Assembly (NCBI GenBank): GCA_963847945.1
Contig: CAWKBX010000005.1
Span: 21,983-85,982, forward strand
Length of the DNA stretch: 64,000 nt
Direction of reading: 5' to 3'
Source of the DNA: JANMJD01 sp963847945
GTDB taxonomy: Bacteria > Actinomycetota > Acidimicrobiia > Acidimicrobiales > Ilumatobacteraceae
A model generated the notes under the pieces. It was given only the letters and a program-made list of their open reading frames with translations, ran no database searches and was not told the DNA's origin. Each line of letters starts with the position of its first letter. Position 1 is the first letter of the stretch. Below are positions 37,933 to 48,095 of this stretch, one piece after another. Position numbers and translations under genes: made by a program.

Positions 37933-38237
37933 CCGCGACCAGAACAGCTGCGACCTCGTGCGGACCGACTCACCGTCACCTCGAGGGACGATCGGGACAA
38001 ACTGGCTATCGGACGACTCGACTTCAGCGCCCGCCTCTTCGGTCTGACCCGGCGCTCCTCCGTTCAACGCCCAGTCGTCACCGACACCCGCCGCGCCCGC
38101 GATCCCGCTGATCGTCGCGCCCGCTGGCCGCACCCGTGATCCTGTCTGCTCCGCGCTTGATCTTGTGTTCTGGACATCTGCACCGGGTGCGCCGTACGGG
38201 TGACGCTGGTTCGGGTGGGGGGTCATGTTCGGGTGGG
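37933..38237. other. Leader region of relaxase gene
   Basis: No gene is supported in these 305 bases. Being just upstream of a MobF relaxase, this is the natural place to look for an origin of transfer, but only a weak palindrome (GCACCGGGTGC near 38190) was seen, which is not enough to call oriT. Confidence 0.35.
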
Positions 38238-41200
38238 ATGTTGTCGTTGTGGAAGCTTCGCGTCGGGGTCGAGGCCTACTACCTCGCTCAGATCGCCCAC
38301 GGCCTCGATGAGTACTACACGGGCGCCGGCGAGGCGAACGGCACATGGATCGCCACCGGGTCGGCCAGCCTCGGCCTGGCGGGTGACGTCACCGGTGAGG
38401 ATCTGCGGGCGGTGCTGGCCGGGCTGGCCCCGGGGACCGGGTTCACCCCGAACGGGACGCAACTGGTCAGCCATCGGCGTCGGGTTCCCGGTTTCGACCT
38501 GACGTTCTCGGTTCCCAAATCGGTATCGGTGCTCTACGCGCTGGGTGATCCGATCGTGCAGGGCGAGATCGTCGCCGGTTGCGAGGCGGCGCTGACCGAG
38601 GCGATGGGCTGGCTGGAGCGCGAGGCGTGTTTCGTGCGCCGGGGAACGAACAGCCGTCGTGTCGTACGAGACGCCGGTGTCGAGTTCGGGACGAGACGGA
38701 TGATCGGCGAAGGGTTCGTCGCCGCGTCGTTCCGTCATCGCACCTCACGGCTCGGTGATCCGCACCTGCATTGGCATGTCCTGGTCGCCAACATCGCCCA
38801 GGGGATCGACCGGCGCTGGACGTCGCTCGACGGTACCGCCCTCTACACGGCGCAGCGGACCGCGGGCGTGGTGTTCCAGGCGGCGATGCGGCACGAACTC
38901 ACGACCAGGCTCGGTGTCGAATGGGGTCCGTCGCATCGCGACGCGGCGGAGATCGCCGGAGTCCCGAACCGGGTGCTGCGCGAGTTCTCCCGGCGCAGCG
39001 AGCGGATCGCCGAGTGGATGGACGTGCGCGGGGTCGATGGGGCGGCGTCGAAGAACGAAGCGCTGCTCGCCACCCGCACGTCCAAGAACGAACTCCCCGA
39101 CATCGCCACCCTCACCGGACAGTGGCGCACCCGGGCCGGAGCCCTCGGATGGGGACTCGACCAGCTCGATCATCTCCTCACCCACCGACCGACAACCCCC
39201 GGCCCGGCGACCGAGACCGACGAGACGTTCGTGATCACCACCACGACATGGCAGCGAAGCGAACCAACGAACACGTTTCGGAGCGTGGGGTTCGAGGAGT
39301 GGTTGGAACATCTCCTCGTCGAACGAGTGACGGCGACCGACGCCACCTTCACCCGTCACGACCTCACCCAAGCCGTCGCCGCCACCCTGCCGGCCACGAC
39401 CGATCTCGCCCGAGTCGAGGCGTACACCCATCGGGCTTTGGCCAGCCCGCTCATCGTTCCCGTCGGCATCGGCGACCACCGCCACCGCGGACTCGTTGAT
39501 GCTCCCGGTCGGACCGTCGCCGATGACCGACAGCGGCGCTACACCGCGGCATCGCTGATCGCCATCGAACGCCGGCTCCTCGCCCAAGTCCACGCCGGGC
39601 TCGACGCCAACACCGGACACATCCCGGCGGACGTGATCGATGGGGCGGTCTCCGCCTCGACGCTCGGTGCCGACCAGACGGCTGCGGTCCGAACGATCAC
39701 CACAACCGGGGGTCGGGTCGCCGTGATCGTTGGACGAGCCGGGACGGGCAAGACCCACACCCTGGGTGTCGTCCGCTCCATCTACGAGAGCAGCGGGTGG
39801 GAGGTGATCGGTTTGGCACCGTCGGCTCGGGCCGCCCGCGAACTCCAAGACGGCGCCGGGATCACCTCGACCACGATCGCCCGTCACCTCATCGAACAAC
39901 GACCCGTCACAGCATCGACGCTGATGATCGTCGACGAAGCAGCGATGGCCGCCACCCGCGACCTCGCCGAACTCGTCGATCAGGCCACCACGGCCGGCGC
40001 CAAGATCCTGCTCGTCGGTGACCACCACCAACTCCCCGAAGTCGCCCCCGGCGGCGCCTTCAAAGCGATCACCGACCTTCTCGGGCCGACCGGCGTCGCC
40101 GAACTCACTGTCAACCGCCGCCAGCACCACGACTGGGAACGCACGGCCCTCGACCAGCTCCGCAACGGCGACGTCACCGCCGCCTTCAACACCTACCGCG
40201 ACCACGGCCGGGTGATCATCGCCGACCAACCCGACGACATCCACGCCCTGGCCATCGCCGACTGGAACGACACCCGCACCACCGGCACCACCCTGCTCCT
40301 GGCCGGGACCCGCAGCCAAGCCACACTCCTCAACCGCCACGCCCGCCACACCCTCGCCACCGCCGGGCACCTCGACCTCACCACCGAAGTCGAGATCGGA
40401 CCGCGCAGCTACACCATCGGTGACCACGTCGTGCTCGGACGCAACCATCGCCACCAACACCGCGTCACCGGCCAGACCTACCCGGTCGACAACGGCACCC
40501 GCGGCACGATCACCGCGATCACCCCCGAACATGGGCTCGACGTGCTGCTCACCAACGGCGACCACATCCGACTCGACCACGACTACGTCCGGGCCGGCGG
40601 GGTCGACCACGGCTACGCCCTGACCATCCACAAAGCCCAAGGCGTCACCTGCGACCACGTGCTCGTCGTCGGTCCCGCCGGTCTCTACCGCGAAGGCGCC
40701 TACGTCGCCATGTCCCGCGCCCGTCACAGCGCCCGCCTCTACGCCACCGTCGCCCAAACCGTCGAACTCGACGAACGCCACAACCCCGGCATTCCCCTAC
40801 CCACCGAAACCGACCACACCCCCGAACACGATTTGATCACCCGACTGACCACCTCGGCCGCCAAAACCCTCGTCACCATCACCGATCCCGACACCACCAT
40901 CATCGACCACCTCGCCCGCACCCACACCCCCGCCGAACTCGTCGCCCTCGCCCGCCGCGCCGCTGCGGTCGAAGCGGCCACCGGACTCCACGACGGCACC
41001 ACCGCCACCGGCGACTACCAGCGTTCCGTGGACCTCCGCCGCCACATCACCCAGGGTCGACGGGTGCGTGGGATCGACCGGGACAACGTCGGCCACATCC
41101 TCCACATCGATGACACCGCCGCCACCGTCACCGTGCACTTCGACAACGACCGGGGACGACACGCCACCCGCACGCTCGCCTGGCAGCAGCTCGTCGCCAT

Positions 41201-42449
41201 CGACAACCCCGAACCCGTCCAGCTCACCCCCGATGCCACCCGTACCCTCGAACGACTCCACACCCAAGCCACCACCGCGGTCGAGGACTGGCGTGCGGCG
41301 CTCGCCGCCCACGGCCAGGCACCCGGTGACGTCACCCGCTACCGCCAGGCACTCCGACTCGCCTTCGACCGTGCCACCCATCAACTCCACGTCGATCAAC
41401 CCGAATGGCTCACCACCTGGATCGGCACCCGACCCGCAACGCCGGCCGCCGGGTCGGTCTGGGACGACACCGTCACCCGCATCGCCCGCTACCGCGCCCT
41501 CCACAACATCCACGACCACATTCCCGGGCTCGGGCCCCGCCCCCACCCCGAGGCCGAACCGTGGGATCGCCTGATGCTCGGCATCCTCGAGGACCGCTGC
41601 TGGCTCGCCGCCCACCCCGCCCCCACCCCCTGCCGGCCACGGCCGCGCACACCCGACGAACTCCACGAACGCCGCCGGGAACTCGACGGCCTCACCGCCA
41701 CCGCACCCCTCGACCAGAGCGAGCTCATCCGACGATTGACCGGCTCGACCATCCACCCGGGCGAACTCCACCAACACCTTCTCACCGCCGCCACCGCCCA
41801 AGACGAGCGACGCCTATGGATCATCACCAACTGGCCCCACCTCGTCGAACTCCAACAGATCAACCAGCTGATCGCCACCCTGCCAGCACCCAGACAGCGG
41901 CCCGACCCGCGACCGGTCGAAGTGGACCGATTCCTGCAGGCGCTCGCCGACACCGCCGTGCCACCCGACCGGCGCGAAGAACGGACACTCGCCCAGATCA
42001 CGCAGGCAGAAGCCGACGCCGGCCAACTTCGACGACTCAACACGCGCCTCGGCGAGCTCCGGCGACTCGCCGAAGACGCCACACCACCCGAACTGGCCGC
42101 AGTCAGCGCCGAGATCGACCGACTCAACGACGAACTCCACACGGTCCGCCGACAGCACACCATCGACCGCGCCTTCGGCAGCCGTCGCAACAGCACCCAC
42201 GACATCTCGCGCTCCAACCGCATCGCCACCATCACCTACGACACACTCACCCAACCCCCAGGATGGCTGATCGAAGACGTCACACGCCTGCACGAAATCG
42301 GTGCACTCGAATCCATCGATCCGGGCGACTACGCAGCCCAACTCTCCCGAGCCATCGGAACAGAAACCGCTGAGGTGCCCTTCACGAAGCCTCCGGCCAC
42401 GGTCGCTTTGCCGAGGCCCGAAGCGGCGCCGACGCTGCCCTCGATGTAG
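38238..42449 (+). CDS. MobF conjugative relaxase-helicase (TrwC/TraI-like)
   Basis: The start is the ATG at 38238 (MLSLWKL), giving 1403 residues; the in-frame extension upstream is not protein-like. The N-terminal 300 residues are a TrwC relaxase: a YYLAQIAHGLDEYYTG segment with candidate catalytic tyrosines and the His triad HLHWHVLV at about residue 175. A RecD-like SF1 helicase follows, with Walker A VGRAGTGKTHTLG (about residue 497), MIVDEAAMA and a C-terminal ALTIHKAQGVTCDHV motif. The last 400 residues are helical. It nicks and unwinds the transferred strand. It is intact with high coding quality, which argues for recent function. Confidence 0.9.
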   Translation: MLSLWKLRVGVEAYYLAQIAHGLDEYYTGAGEANGTWIATGSASLGLAGDVTGEDLRAVLAGLAPGTGFTPNGTQLVSHRRRVPGFDLTFSVPKSVSVLYALGDPIVQGEIVAGCEAALTEAMGWLEREACFVRRGTNSRRVVRDAGVEFGTRRMIGEGFVAASFRHRTSRLGDPHLHWHVLVANIAQGIDRRWTSLDGTALYTAQRTAGVVFQAAMRHELTTRLGVEWGPSHRDAAEIAGVPNRVLREFSRRSERIAEWMDVRGVDGAASKNEALLATRTSKNELPDIATLTGQWRTRAGALGWGLDQLDHLLTHRPTTPGPATETDETFVITTTTWQRSEPTNTFRSVGFEEWLEHLLVERVTATDATFTRHDLTQAVAATLPATTDLARVEAYTHRALASPLIVPVGIGDHRHRGLVDAPGRTVADDRQRRYTAASLIAIERRLLAQVHAGLDANTGHIPADVIDGAVSASTLGADQTAAVRTITTTGGRVAVIVGRAGTGKTHTLGVVRSIYESSGWEVIGLAPSARAARELQDGAGITSTTIARHLIEQRPVTASTLMIVDEAAMAATRDLAELVDQATTAGAKILLVGDHHQLPEVAPGGAFKAITDLLGPTGVAELTVNRRQHHDWERTALDQLRNGDVTAAFNTYRDHGRVIIADQPDDIHALAIADWNDTRTTGTTLLLAGTRSQATLLNRHARHTLATAGHLDLTTEVEIGPRSYTIGDHVVLGRNHRHQHRVTGQTYPVDNGTRGTITAITPEHGLDVLLTNGDHIRLDHDYVRAGGVDHGYALTIHKAQGVTCDHVLVVGPAGLYREGAYVAMSRARHSARLYATVAQTVELDERHNPGIPLPTETDHTPEHDLITRLTTSAAKTLVTITDPDTTIIDHLARTHTPAELVALARRAAAVEAATGLHDGTTATGDYQRSVDLRRHITQGRRVRGIDRDNVGHILHIDDTAATVTVHFDNDRGRHATRTLAWQQLVAIDNPEPVQLTPDATRTLERLHTQATTAVEDWRAALAAHGQAPGDVTRYRQALRLAFDRATHQLHVDQPEWLTTWIGTRPATPAAGSVWDDTVTRIARYRALHNIHDHIPGLGPRPHPEAEPWDRLMLGILEDRCWLAAHPAPTPCRPRPRTPDELHERRRELDGLTATAPLDQSELIRRLTGSTIHPGELHQHLLTAATAQDERRLWIITNWPHLVELQQINQLIATLPAPRQRPDPRPVEVDRFLQALADTAVPPDRREERTLAQITQAEADAGQLRRLNTRLGELRRLAEDATPPELAAVSAEIDRLNDELHTVRRQHTIDRAFGSRRNSTHDISRSNRIATITYDTLTQPPGWLIEDVTRLHEIGALESIDPGDYAAQLSRAIGTETAEVPFTKPPATVALPRPEAAPTLPSM

Positions 42450-42610
42450 TCCGTACTCCAGTAGTCGACACCGGTCAAGGGGGACTCTGTCGGGGACTGT
42501 CGGACGACGGTCGGCCCAAGCGATGGGCGTTGTACGAGGGCTGGCAAGAATCCGGGGTCTCGACTGCGGTGAGGATCCCCCGGGCTGGCTCCTGCGCGAC
42601 ACTTGAGCGC

Positions 42611-43198
42611 ATGGCTAGCCAGGCGAAGATCGGCCCACACATCTACGTGCTCGGAGAAGACGAGGAAGCCAACGGTCCCATCAAGATCGGCATGCGCGCG
42701 GGAACGGCGAGCGAGAATGGCGCCCCCGGCATGACTCGTGGGAACTGGCGGACTCTCGTCGTACTTCACCGAATGCCCCTCGAACAGCAGGTGGACCTCC
42801 GCTGGAGCGAGTGGCTGATTCACCGCCGCCTCTGGAAGCACCACATCAAGGGTGAGTGGTTCAATGTCCGCGAGCTCGTTCCGGCGGGCGACTGGCAGCG
42901 GTTCCTGGAGGATGTGCTTGACGGACGTATTGCCGGACTGGATGAGTGGCGTCTGCATGTTCCTGGCCACGAGCTCGTACGGATGAAACGCGTTGGCACG
43001 AAATCCGACCGCCGACAGTTTGAGGCGATCTGCAGCTGTGGCTTCATCTGGCGCGGCGAGCCGGGCACGGCACTATCGAACGTGCAGATTGCCTTCGCCT
43101 GCAACCATCTCGGATTCGCTCCCACCGATCCAGAGGTGCTCTGTCTCAAGCAGCAGGTGCATCAGAAGAGTGGCCGATCGTCGACATCGACTGTCTGA
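42611..43198 (+). CDS. GIY-YIG-like (T5orf172/Mug113-type) protein
   Basis: The ATG at 42611 gives 195 residues. The N-terminal domain shows HIYVLGEDEEANGPIKIGM, then a Gly/Arg-rich stretch (MTRGNWRTLVVLHRMP) and SEWLIHRRLWKHHIKGEWF. This is the T5orf172/Mug113 form of the GIY-YIG fold, with the E-x3-H and GEWF elements present. The C-terminal part has a few cysteines (ICSCGFIW) that could bind zinc. Such proteins are found on phages and in accessory islands and may be nucleases; no function is proven. A 161-base gap follows the relaxase. Confidence 0.68.
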   Translation: MASQAKIGPHIYVLGEDEEANGPIKIGMRAGTASENGAPGMTRGNWRTLVVLHRMPLEQQVDLRWSEWLIHRRLWKHHIKGEWFNVRELVPAGDWQRFLEDVLDGRIAGLDEWRLHVPGHELVRMKRVGTKSDRRQFEAICSCGFIWRGEPGTALSNVQIAFACNHLGFAPTDPEVLCLKQQVHQKSGRSSTSTV

Positions 43199-43209
43199 AA
43201 CGGCCGAGC

Positions 43210-43658
43210 CGATGTTCGGCGGCAGGCTTCGCCGACGTCCATCTCTCCACCGGCGTTGGCTGGCACCTCGGCGGTCCAACGGTTGCTGTCCATCTTGGCG
43301 CTCGCTTACGGCACCCGGCCCGGTCGCGTCGCGGTCTGGATCTGGCCACTCCGCGACGCTGGGATTCTCGGGGCGGTTCGGGTCGAAGTACTGCATGAAG
43401 AACCGATCCTGAAACTCGACCGGATGTGGTCGGATGCGTAGCTGGTGGGCCGCGTGCGCCGTTGACGGTATCGATGGCGGCTTGGCCGAGCTGCCGGAGG
43501 TTGACCATCCACGGTTGACCCGCCTTCTGCGGTGCGAGACCGAGCCACGGTTTCTGATCGCGTCCGAGGGTGAACGCACGGTCGAACATCCCGCCAGGAG
43601 CGTGGTTGACGAGTGAGTAGTTGTGCCGATGGCTTCGCTCCGTACACGAGACCGGCAC
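43210..43658 (-). pseudogene. Unrecognised broken gene
   Basis: Two minus-strand frames show protein-like sequence joined at about 43455. The first is a hydrophilic stretch (FDRAFTLGRDQKPWLGLAPQ, then WMVNLRQLGQAAIDTVNG). The second is QLRIRPHPVEFQDRFFMQYF, then DPNRPENPSVAEWPDPDRD. After about 43210 it runs antisense to the GIY-YIG-like gene and loses sense. I do not recognise the family. It is probably a fragment or an indel-affected gene. Confidence 0.35.
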
Positions 43659-43710
43659 ACCGATCGGGTGATGTAATCGAGGACGTCACTGGCCGAAACT
43701 CCGAGCTGCG

Positions 43711-44028
43711 ATGACGCGGACCACGCCAATGACAGAACCGGCCCCCCAGACTCCCTGCACAGCGGATGCTGCTTCGCGAGCGCCGGATCCAGCCGGAACG
43801 CGATCCCGTCGATCGGAACCGTCGGCGATCAGCGGCTCATCAGACGGGCGGCCGGCGCAGATTCGCCCGTTGTTGGTCACCCTCACGCAAGCCGCGCGGA
43901 TCCTGTGCGTCGGACGAACCACAATCTACGAGCTCATCTGGAGCGGCGAACTCGTACCCACACGAATCGGACGCTGCGTCCGACTATCCATCGCTGAACT
44001 CGAGAGATTCGTCCACGATCGAACCTGA
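43711..44028 (+). CDS. Excisionase-like helix-turn-helix protein
   Basis: The ATG at 43711 (or 43729) gives up to 105 residues. The last 55 residues are a classic excisionase/MerR-like winged HTH: LVTLTQAARILCVGRTTIYE, then LIWSGELVPTRIGRCVRLSI, then ELERFVHD. Such Xis-type proteins usually accompany a tyrosine or serine integrase and guide excision. No integrase is visible in this window, so the partner may lie outside it or be lost. Confidence 0.72.
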   Translation: MTRTTPMTEPAPQTPCTADAASRAPDPAGTRSRRSEPSAISGSSDGRPAQIRPLLVTLTQAARILCVGRTTIYELIWSGELVPTRIGRCVRLSIAELERFVHDRT

Positions 44029-44096
44029 CGTAGACGACGTGGTCGCAACGGCGACGCGCTGTTGCCCGAGATGGACGACGGAGGGCGCCCCGCGGT

Positions 44097-44312
44097 TCAT
44101 CGTGCACTTGGCCTCCTCGCCTCTCGCCGCTGCCTCTCCCGCCTGCCCGACGGCCGGTCATGGCATCTGGCAGGACCGCCTAGGAGATCATCGACGAGCC
44201 GCCAGCGGACCCAGGCGGTGTAGGTGGCGCCATCCATCACGATCCCTTGGGTGTCGATCTGGCCGAAGTGCATCGTGCGGTCGTCCCACCACGACTGATC
44301 GAACGCGGCCAT
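44097..44312 (-). CDS. Small protein coupled to dual-nuclease gene
   Basis: The ATG at 44312 overlaps the stop of the nuclease gene as TGATG. The 71-residue product has a tryptophan-rich first half (QSWWDDRTMHFGQIDTQGIV, then AWVRWRLVDD) and a basic tail that may be frame-shifted. No family is recognised. By coupling it may be a partner or regulator of the nuclease. Confidence 0.45.
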   Translation of the reverse strand: MAAFDQSWWDDRTMHFGQIDTQGIVMDGATYTAWVRWRLVDDLLGGPARCHDRPSGRRERQRREARRPSAR

Positions 44313-45585
44313 CAGCTCTCCTTCGGTGTGAGGTCGTAGCGTTCCGCGAGAGCGAGACCCCGCCCGGCTGCCAGGGCGGTCACGACCGCTTCGGCGGGCA
44401 GGGACGCGAGTCGGACATCGGGAACAACGGCGAAGGTGACCTCAGCGTGGTGCCACTGCCGCCAGATCGGGGTGTTCGCAGTCGGCGCGCACACGGCGAA
44501 GATCGCTGCGCCAGCTTCCTCGCGGTCCAGCAGGGCACGGACGAGCGCGATGTTGCGCTCGGCTGGTTCAGTTCCCGGAACGGGCAGCCCGTGGTACTCG
44601 TGTTGATCCAGGCGGCGTCGAGGTGTTGGTCGTAGCGGCGTCTGTGGGGTCCGTTGTGGTTGCGGAGCTGGAAACAGCCAGTCGTGTCGCTTCCCCAGGC
44701 ACCGGGATGGTGGCAGACGTCGCGGCGGTCGTTGGCGGCAGCGTCGAAGGCGGAGCATGACCCGAAGCCGGTCTCGCTGAGCTTGACCTCGATCAGCGCG
44801 ACACGCCGGGCGCCGTCGTCGGCGCGTGCACGCAGCAGGACATCGACCTGTGTCTGGTGCGGCCGGCTCGGCTGCAGTTCTCCCAGCGCGTCGTCGGGAT
44901 CGACATACTCGAACGTCGGTGCGTCGACCTCGGCGACGGCGACACCCAGGAGCGCCCACACGGCAACCAGCTCTCCCTCGGTGAGGCCGCCGAACAGGTT
45001 GATCGCGAACGCTTGGCTGGAGCGGACATGATCGACGTAGCGGTGCAAACCGTGGCGTGTCTGGAGGTCGGCGTACACATGGTGGGCCTCAGCAACGATC
45101 CCTCCCCCTGGCGTGGCGAAGAACGGACCGGACCCCAACGGCGCTGTCGGATGAGCGACAAGATGTCGCTGCAGTCGGACCGGGTAGACAGGGGCTGCAA
45201 CGCGGGCAGCGCCGGGAACGACACGCCGACCCAGCGACGTCACAGCACCCTGCGGTGTGGTCCAGCCGTCGATGCGATGCATCCTCCACGGCACCGAGCC
45301 GTCGAGTGCCTCGAGCTGAGCCGCCGTGTACGGCGACACGAGAACTCCATCCTTCTCCCCCACCACATAGTCAACGACGACCTCAGGTGCCACCGGAAGC
45401 TCAGCCTGGTACGTGTCGTTCAAATAGGGCACCAGCGTCGGGAGATGCGCCGTCGTCCACACCCAGTAGTCGAGACCCTGAAGCACCAGCATCGGATCGG
45501 CACCGATCTTGGTCTCGACGACATGGATCCTGTCCTTGGCGACACCCAACAAGTCGATGTATCCACGGTTCCCGACACGGCGCAT
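44312..45585 (-). pseudogene. Protein with two PD-(D/E)XK nuclease motifs, late frameshift
   Basis: The ATG at 45585 begins a protein with two separate nuclease-like signatures. The first is GYIDLLG (D11) followed by HVVETKIG (E24, K26). The second is TQVDVLL (D248) followed by ALIEVKLSE (E266, K268), with a downstream cysteine pair (CHHPG ... GCF) as in PGN_0703-like restriction endonucleases. After about residue 325 (near 44610) the frame changes; the other frame continues LDQHEYHGLPVPG to the C-terminus LAERYDLTPKES at 44312. The repaired protein is about 424 residues. It may be a restriction or defence nuclease. Divergent from it is a SLATT-like membrane protein. Confidence 0.6.
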
Positions 45586-45730
45586 CGCCGGGATCCGTGA
45601 AGGATTCGCCGAGACCCACCTACTGCGTACGATGACGACGCAGCCTGATCAAAAGCAACCACTACCGAGTTCTAGGACGTTCGGGACATCCTCCGTTCGG
45701 GTTCGGTGACAGTCATGGAAGGGGAGATAG

Positions 45731-46792
45731 GTGGATGCGTCGCCGGTCTCGAGCGGGATCACCGCCAATCACGACGTCCTTCTCGACGAGTCGGTGGTGC
45801 GGAGCTTCGCCCGGCTCGAGCCGGTGCTCGGCGATCCCGAGCAGCGCCGTCGGTTCGTCGAGCTCGACACCGCCGCCAAGACCGCGAAGCGACGGTACGT
45901 GCGCGTCGGGGTCGCCTCGATCGCCTGTGCGTTCGTGGCCCTCGAGTACCAGGCCTTCTCGATCGCCTACGAGGCCCATGGACATCATCCGGCGCGGGTG
46001 CTGAACCTCGCGTTCGGCCTGGTCGGGCTGATGTCGGTGGTTCTCGTGGCTGGGAGCTATATCACCGGGCTACGGCACCGTTGGCTGGAGAATGCCTTCG
46101 CCCGCGAACGCCTGCGCCTGTGGCGCCATCAACTACTTCTCGACGGCGCCCTGCTGGATCAACTGGCCACCAACCCGGATCAGGCCAGACAGGCCGTGGC
46201 TCGCCGGTGGGCGACCTTCGCGCTGGAGACCCGGGTCAGCGACGGTGCAGTGCGGGCCTTCATCGAGGGGCGACCGCCGGCACCGCCGGTGATGGCGATA
46301 CCGGCAGACCTGTCGATGGCCGACGACGTGCTCCAGCTTCAGGAGGCGTTGCGCCTCAAGTTCCAATTGCGGTTCGCGGCGGTCAAGGACTCCGATGGCG
46401 CCGGCCGCCTGTCGCCTCGTGACCAGGTGACGCTCACGGACTGGATGGCCACCACCACGCTGGTCGTGGCCGTCGTGCTGTCCGCGGCGGGGTTCGCGTT
46501 TGAAGCGGTCTCCGATCACGCCGGCGGGTTGCTGACCGACTTGAACGCGGTCGGCCTCGGGCTCGTCGTGGCCAGCGCCGCGGTGCGGGCCCTGCGGTCC
46601 GGGCTGACCGTCCCCCAGGAACGGGACTCCTACGCCGAGTACGCCCGCCGCCTCCACGCCCTCGACGAGGCGTTCGACACAGCCCGCGACCGGACCGAGA
46701 AATGGCGGATCCTGCGCGAGGTGGAGGTACTCGCCGCCGAAGAGCTCCACCGGTTCCTGACAATGAAGTGGGACTCGCGATTCATCCTCTGA
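45731..46792 (+). CDS. Four-TM SLATT/DUF4231-like membrane protein
   Basis: A GTG at 45731 with AAGGGGAGA upstream gives 353 residues. Two N-terminal TM helices lie at about residues 58-80 and 91-114, and a second pair at about 236-258 and 266-288. The C-terminal amphipathic helices are rich in Arg and Glu (YAEYARRLHALDEAF, then EKWRILREVEVLAAEELHRF). Paired TM helices followed by such a helix are the pattern of SLATT and DUF4231 proteins, predicted pore-forming effectors in abortive-infection systems. The match is to layout, not to a proven signature. It is divergent from the dual-nuclease gene, with 145 bases between. Confidence 0.55.
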   Translation: MDASPVSSGITANHDVLLDESVVRSFARLEPVLGDPEQRRRFVELDTAAKTAKRRYVRVGVASIACAFVALEYQAFSIAYEAHGHHPARVLNLAFGLVGLMSVVLVAGSYITGLRHRWLENAFARERLRLWRHQLLLDGALLDQLATNPDQARQAVARRWATFALETRVSDGAVRAFIEGRPPAPPVMAIPADLSMADDVLQLQEALRLKFQLRFAAVKDSDGAGRLSPRDQVTLTDWMATTTLVVAVVLSAAGFAFEAVSDHAGGLLTDLNAVGLGLVVASAAVRALRSGLTVPQERDSYAEYARRLHALDEAFDTARDRTEKWRILREVEVLAAEELHRFLTMKWDSRFIL

Positions 46793-46951
46793 GCGCCGTC
46801 AACGACCCGCGGGCACCATTGCCCACACCCGGGCGGGTCGCAGCGCCCTGCCGACCACCTCCGTTCCCGGCGTCGGCAAGCGGGTCGAGTAAGGCCGCTT
46901 CCGCTCCGACAACGGACCGCTCGGCCACGTTGGGGGCTGGCCCACCGACCT

Positions 46952-47183
46952 ATGCGCGAAGCGGTCGAGCTGACCAAGGTGTTCGACCGGGACGCCGTCG
47001 ACCGGGCCCTCGGCCAAGCAGCGATCGCCATCCGGTTCACGACCGCGAACCTGCTATCCATCCTCACCACCCGACACCGGCAACCACAACCGCGTCGGAT
47101 CGGAGACCCACTCGCTGCAACCCGGCACCGCCGCTTGGGGTCGCATCGGGACCACCCGCACCGACAACGAGGAGTCATCGTGA
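46952..47183 (+). pseudogene. IS21-type transposase (IstA) C-terminal remnant
   Basis: The sequence ELTKVFDRDAVDRALGQAAI with FTTANLLSILTTR after it resembles the C-terminus of IS21-family IstA. A change of frame near 47110 leads to ETHSLQPGTAAWG, the usual IstA ending, and a stop at 47181-47183. Upstream parts and IstB are missing, so it is a scar of a lost element. Low-confidence family call based on these end motifs only. Confidence 0.42.
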
Positions 47184-47317
47184 GGCCAGCTTATGCCCCG
47201 AGGCGCTTCAGCCTCGGTCATGTGGCCATGCGAGGAACTCATTGAAACGGGGGCCCTTCGAGAGCCGAAAAGAGGCTAGATCGAGCTATGCGTCATTTGC
47301 AGGGAGGAGAGCCTCTA

Positions 47318-47887
47318 ATGAGGTGGAAGACAAGTATGTGGGTTAAGCAGGTCATTGTAGAACAACATATTCGCGGACGCTCCTTCGAGCTCTGTGGCTT
47401 CACAGTCGAAGATGGATATCTCTACCTCAAGTTCAAACCCTTTGAGAAGCGAAGCGGTCCGTGGTCCATCAACCTCGACGCTGAGGCAAGCCAAGGAAGG
47501 GAGAGTCCGACAGCGGTTCACCTGGTTCTTCGAGGCATCGTGGCGCTCACAATTCCGGCCGTGGTGCGCAAGGCGATGCCCGGCTACCGTATATCGTTGC
47601 AAAGTCCCGGCTATGTCATCAAGGTCAATGGGACTCCAGGAACTGCGAGCCGGGGACGCAACTCCGCAACCGATCTCGGCATTCCCATTCCATTCTACAA
47701 CATCGCCGGACCTCACGGCACGCTCCCGATGGTTCAGGTGGGAAGTGAAATGGATGGTTCATCCATCCTTGTCTACCTTCACCCGACGTACATGAGTCCG
47801 GAGATCGTTCAATCGATATGGAGCACGTGTCAACAGCTGGGCCAAGCCTTCATGCAGAACCTGGGCAGTAGGAAAGTAGTCCTATGA
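47318..47887 (+). CDS. Unrecognised protein, paralogue of 48096-48570
   Basis: The ATG at 47318 follows AGGGAGGAG, which decides it over the upstream ATG at 47288. The 189-residue protein has no signal peptide. The C-terminal half, from about residue 118, reads IPIPFYNI, then VQVGSEMD, ILVYLHPTYM and LGQAFMQNL. The same pattern recurs, with substitutions, in the convergent broken gene at 48096-48570. I do not recognise the family. Confidence 0.66.
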   Translation: MRWKTSMWVKQVIVEQHIRGRSFELCGFTVEDGYLYLKFKPFEKRSGPWSINLDAEASQGRESPTAVHLVLRGIVALTIPAVVRKAMPGYRISLQSPGYVIKVNGTPGTASRGRNSATDLGIPIPFYNIAGPHGTLPMVQVGSEMDGSSILVYLHPTYMSPEIVQSIWSTCQQLGQAFMQNLGSRKVVL

Positions 47888-48095
47888 GGAGTCTGGCTAG
47901 CGCCAACGCCGTCGACCGCACGTTCGAGTCCGGATGGGTGGTCACGATCGCCCCAGACGCCTCGCGGGTCGACACTTCCGAGCACGGCAAGGAGGGCTCC
48001 AACGTTCACCTAGCGAGGTGGGTCGGCCCGTCGACACTGATAGGGGTGTGCGGCGAAAGGATTGGCGCCACGGACCCGTAACGGCACCGCGCGCG
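47888..48095. other. Gap between convergent related genes
   Basis: Nothing supported was seen in these bases; there is no strong hairpin or repeat. Confidence 0.4.

Noticed and set aside
37933..38237. oriT upstream of the relaxase
   Set aside because: Only a weak palindrome; no nic-like motif or strong inverted repeat could be supported.
38745..40781. Minus-strand open frame of 678 codons
   Set aside because: Antisense to the relaxase, Gly/Val/Asp-rich low complexity typical of reverse reading of GC-rich genes.
43711..44028. Integrase linked to the excisionase-like gene
   Set aside because: No tyrosine or serine integrase motifs found within the window.
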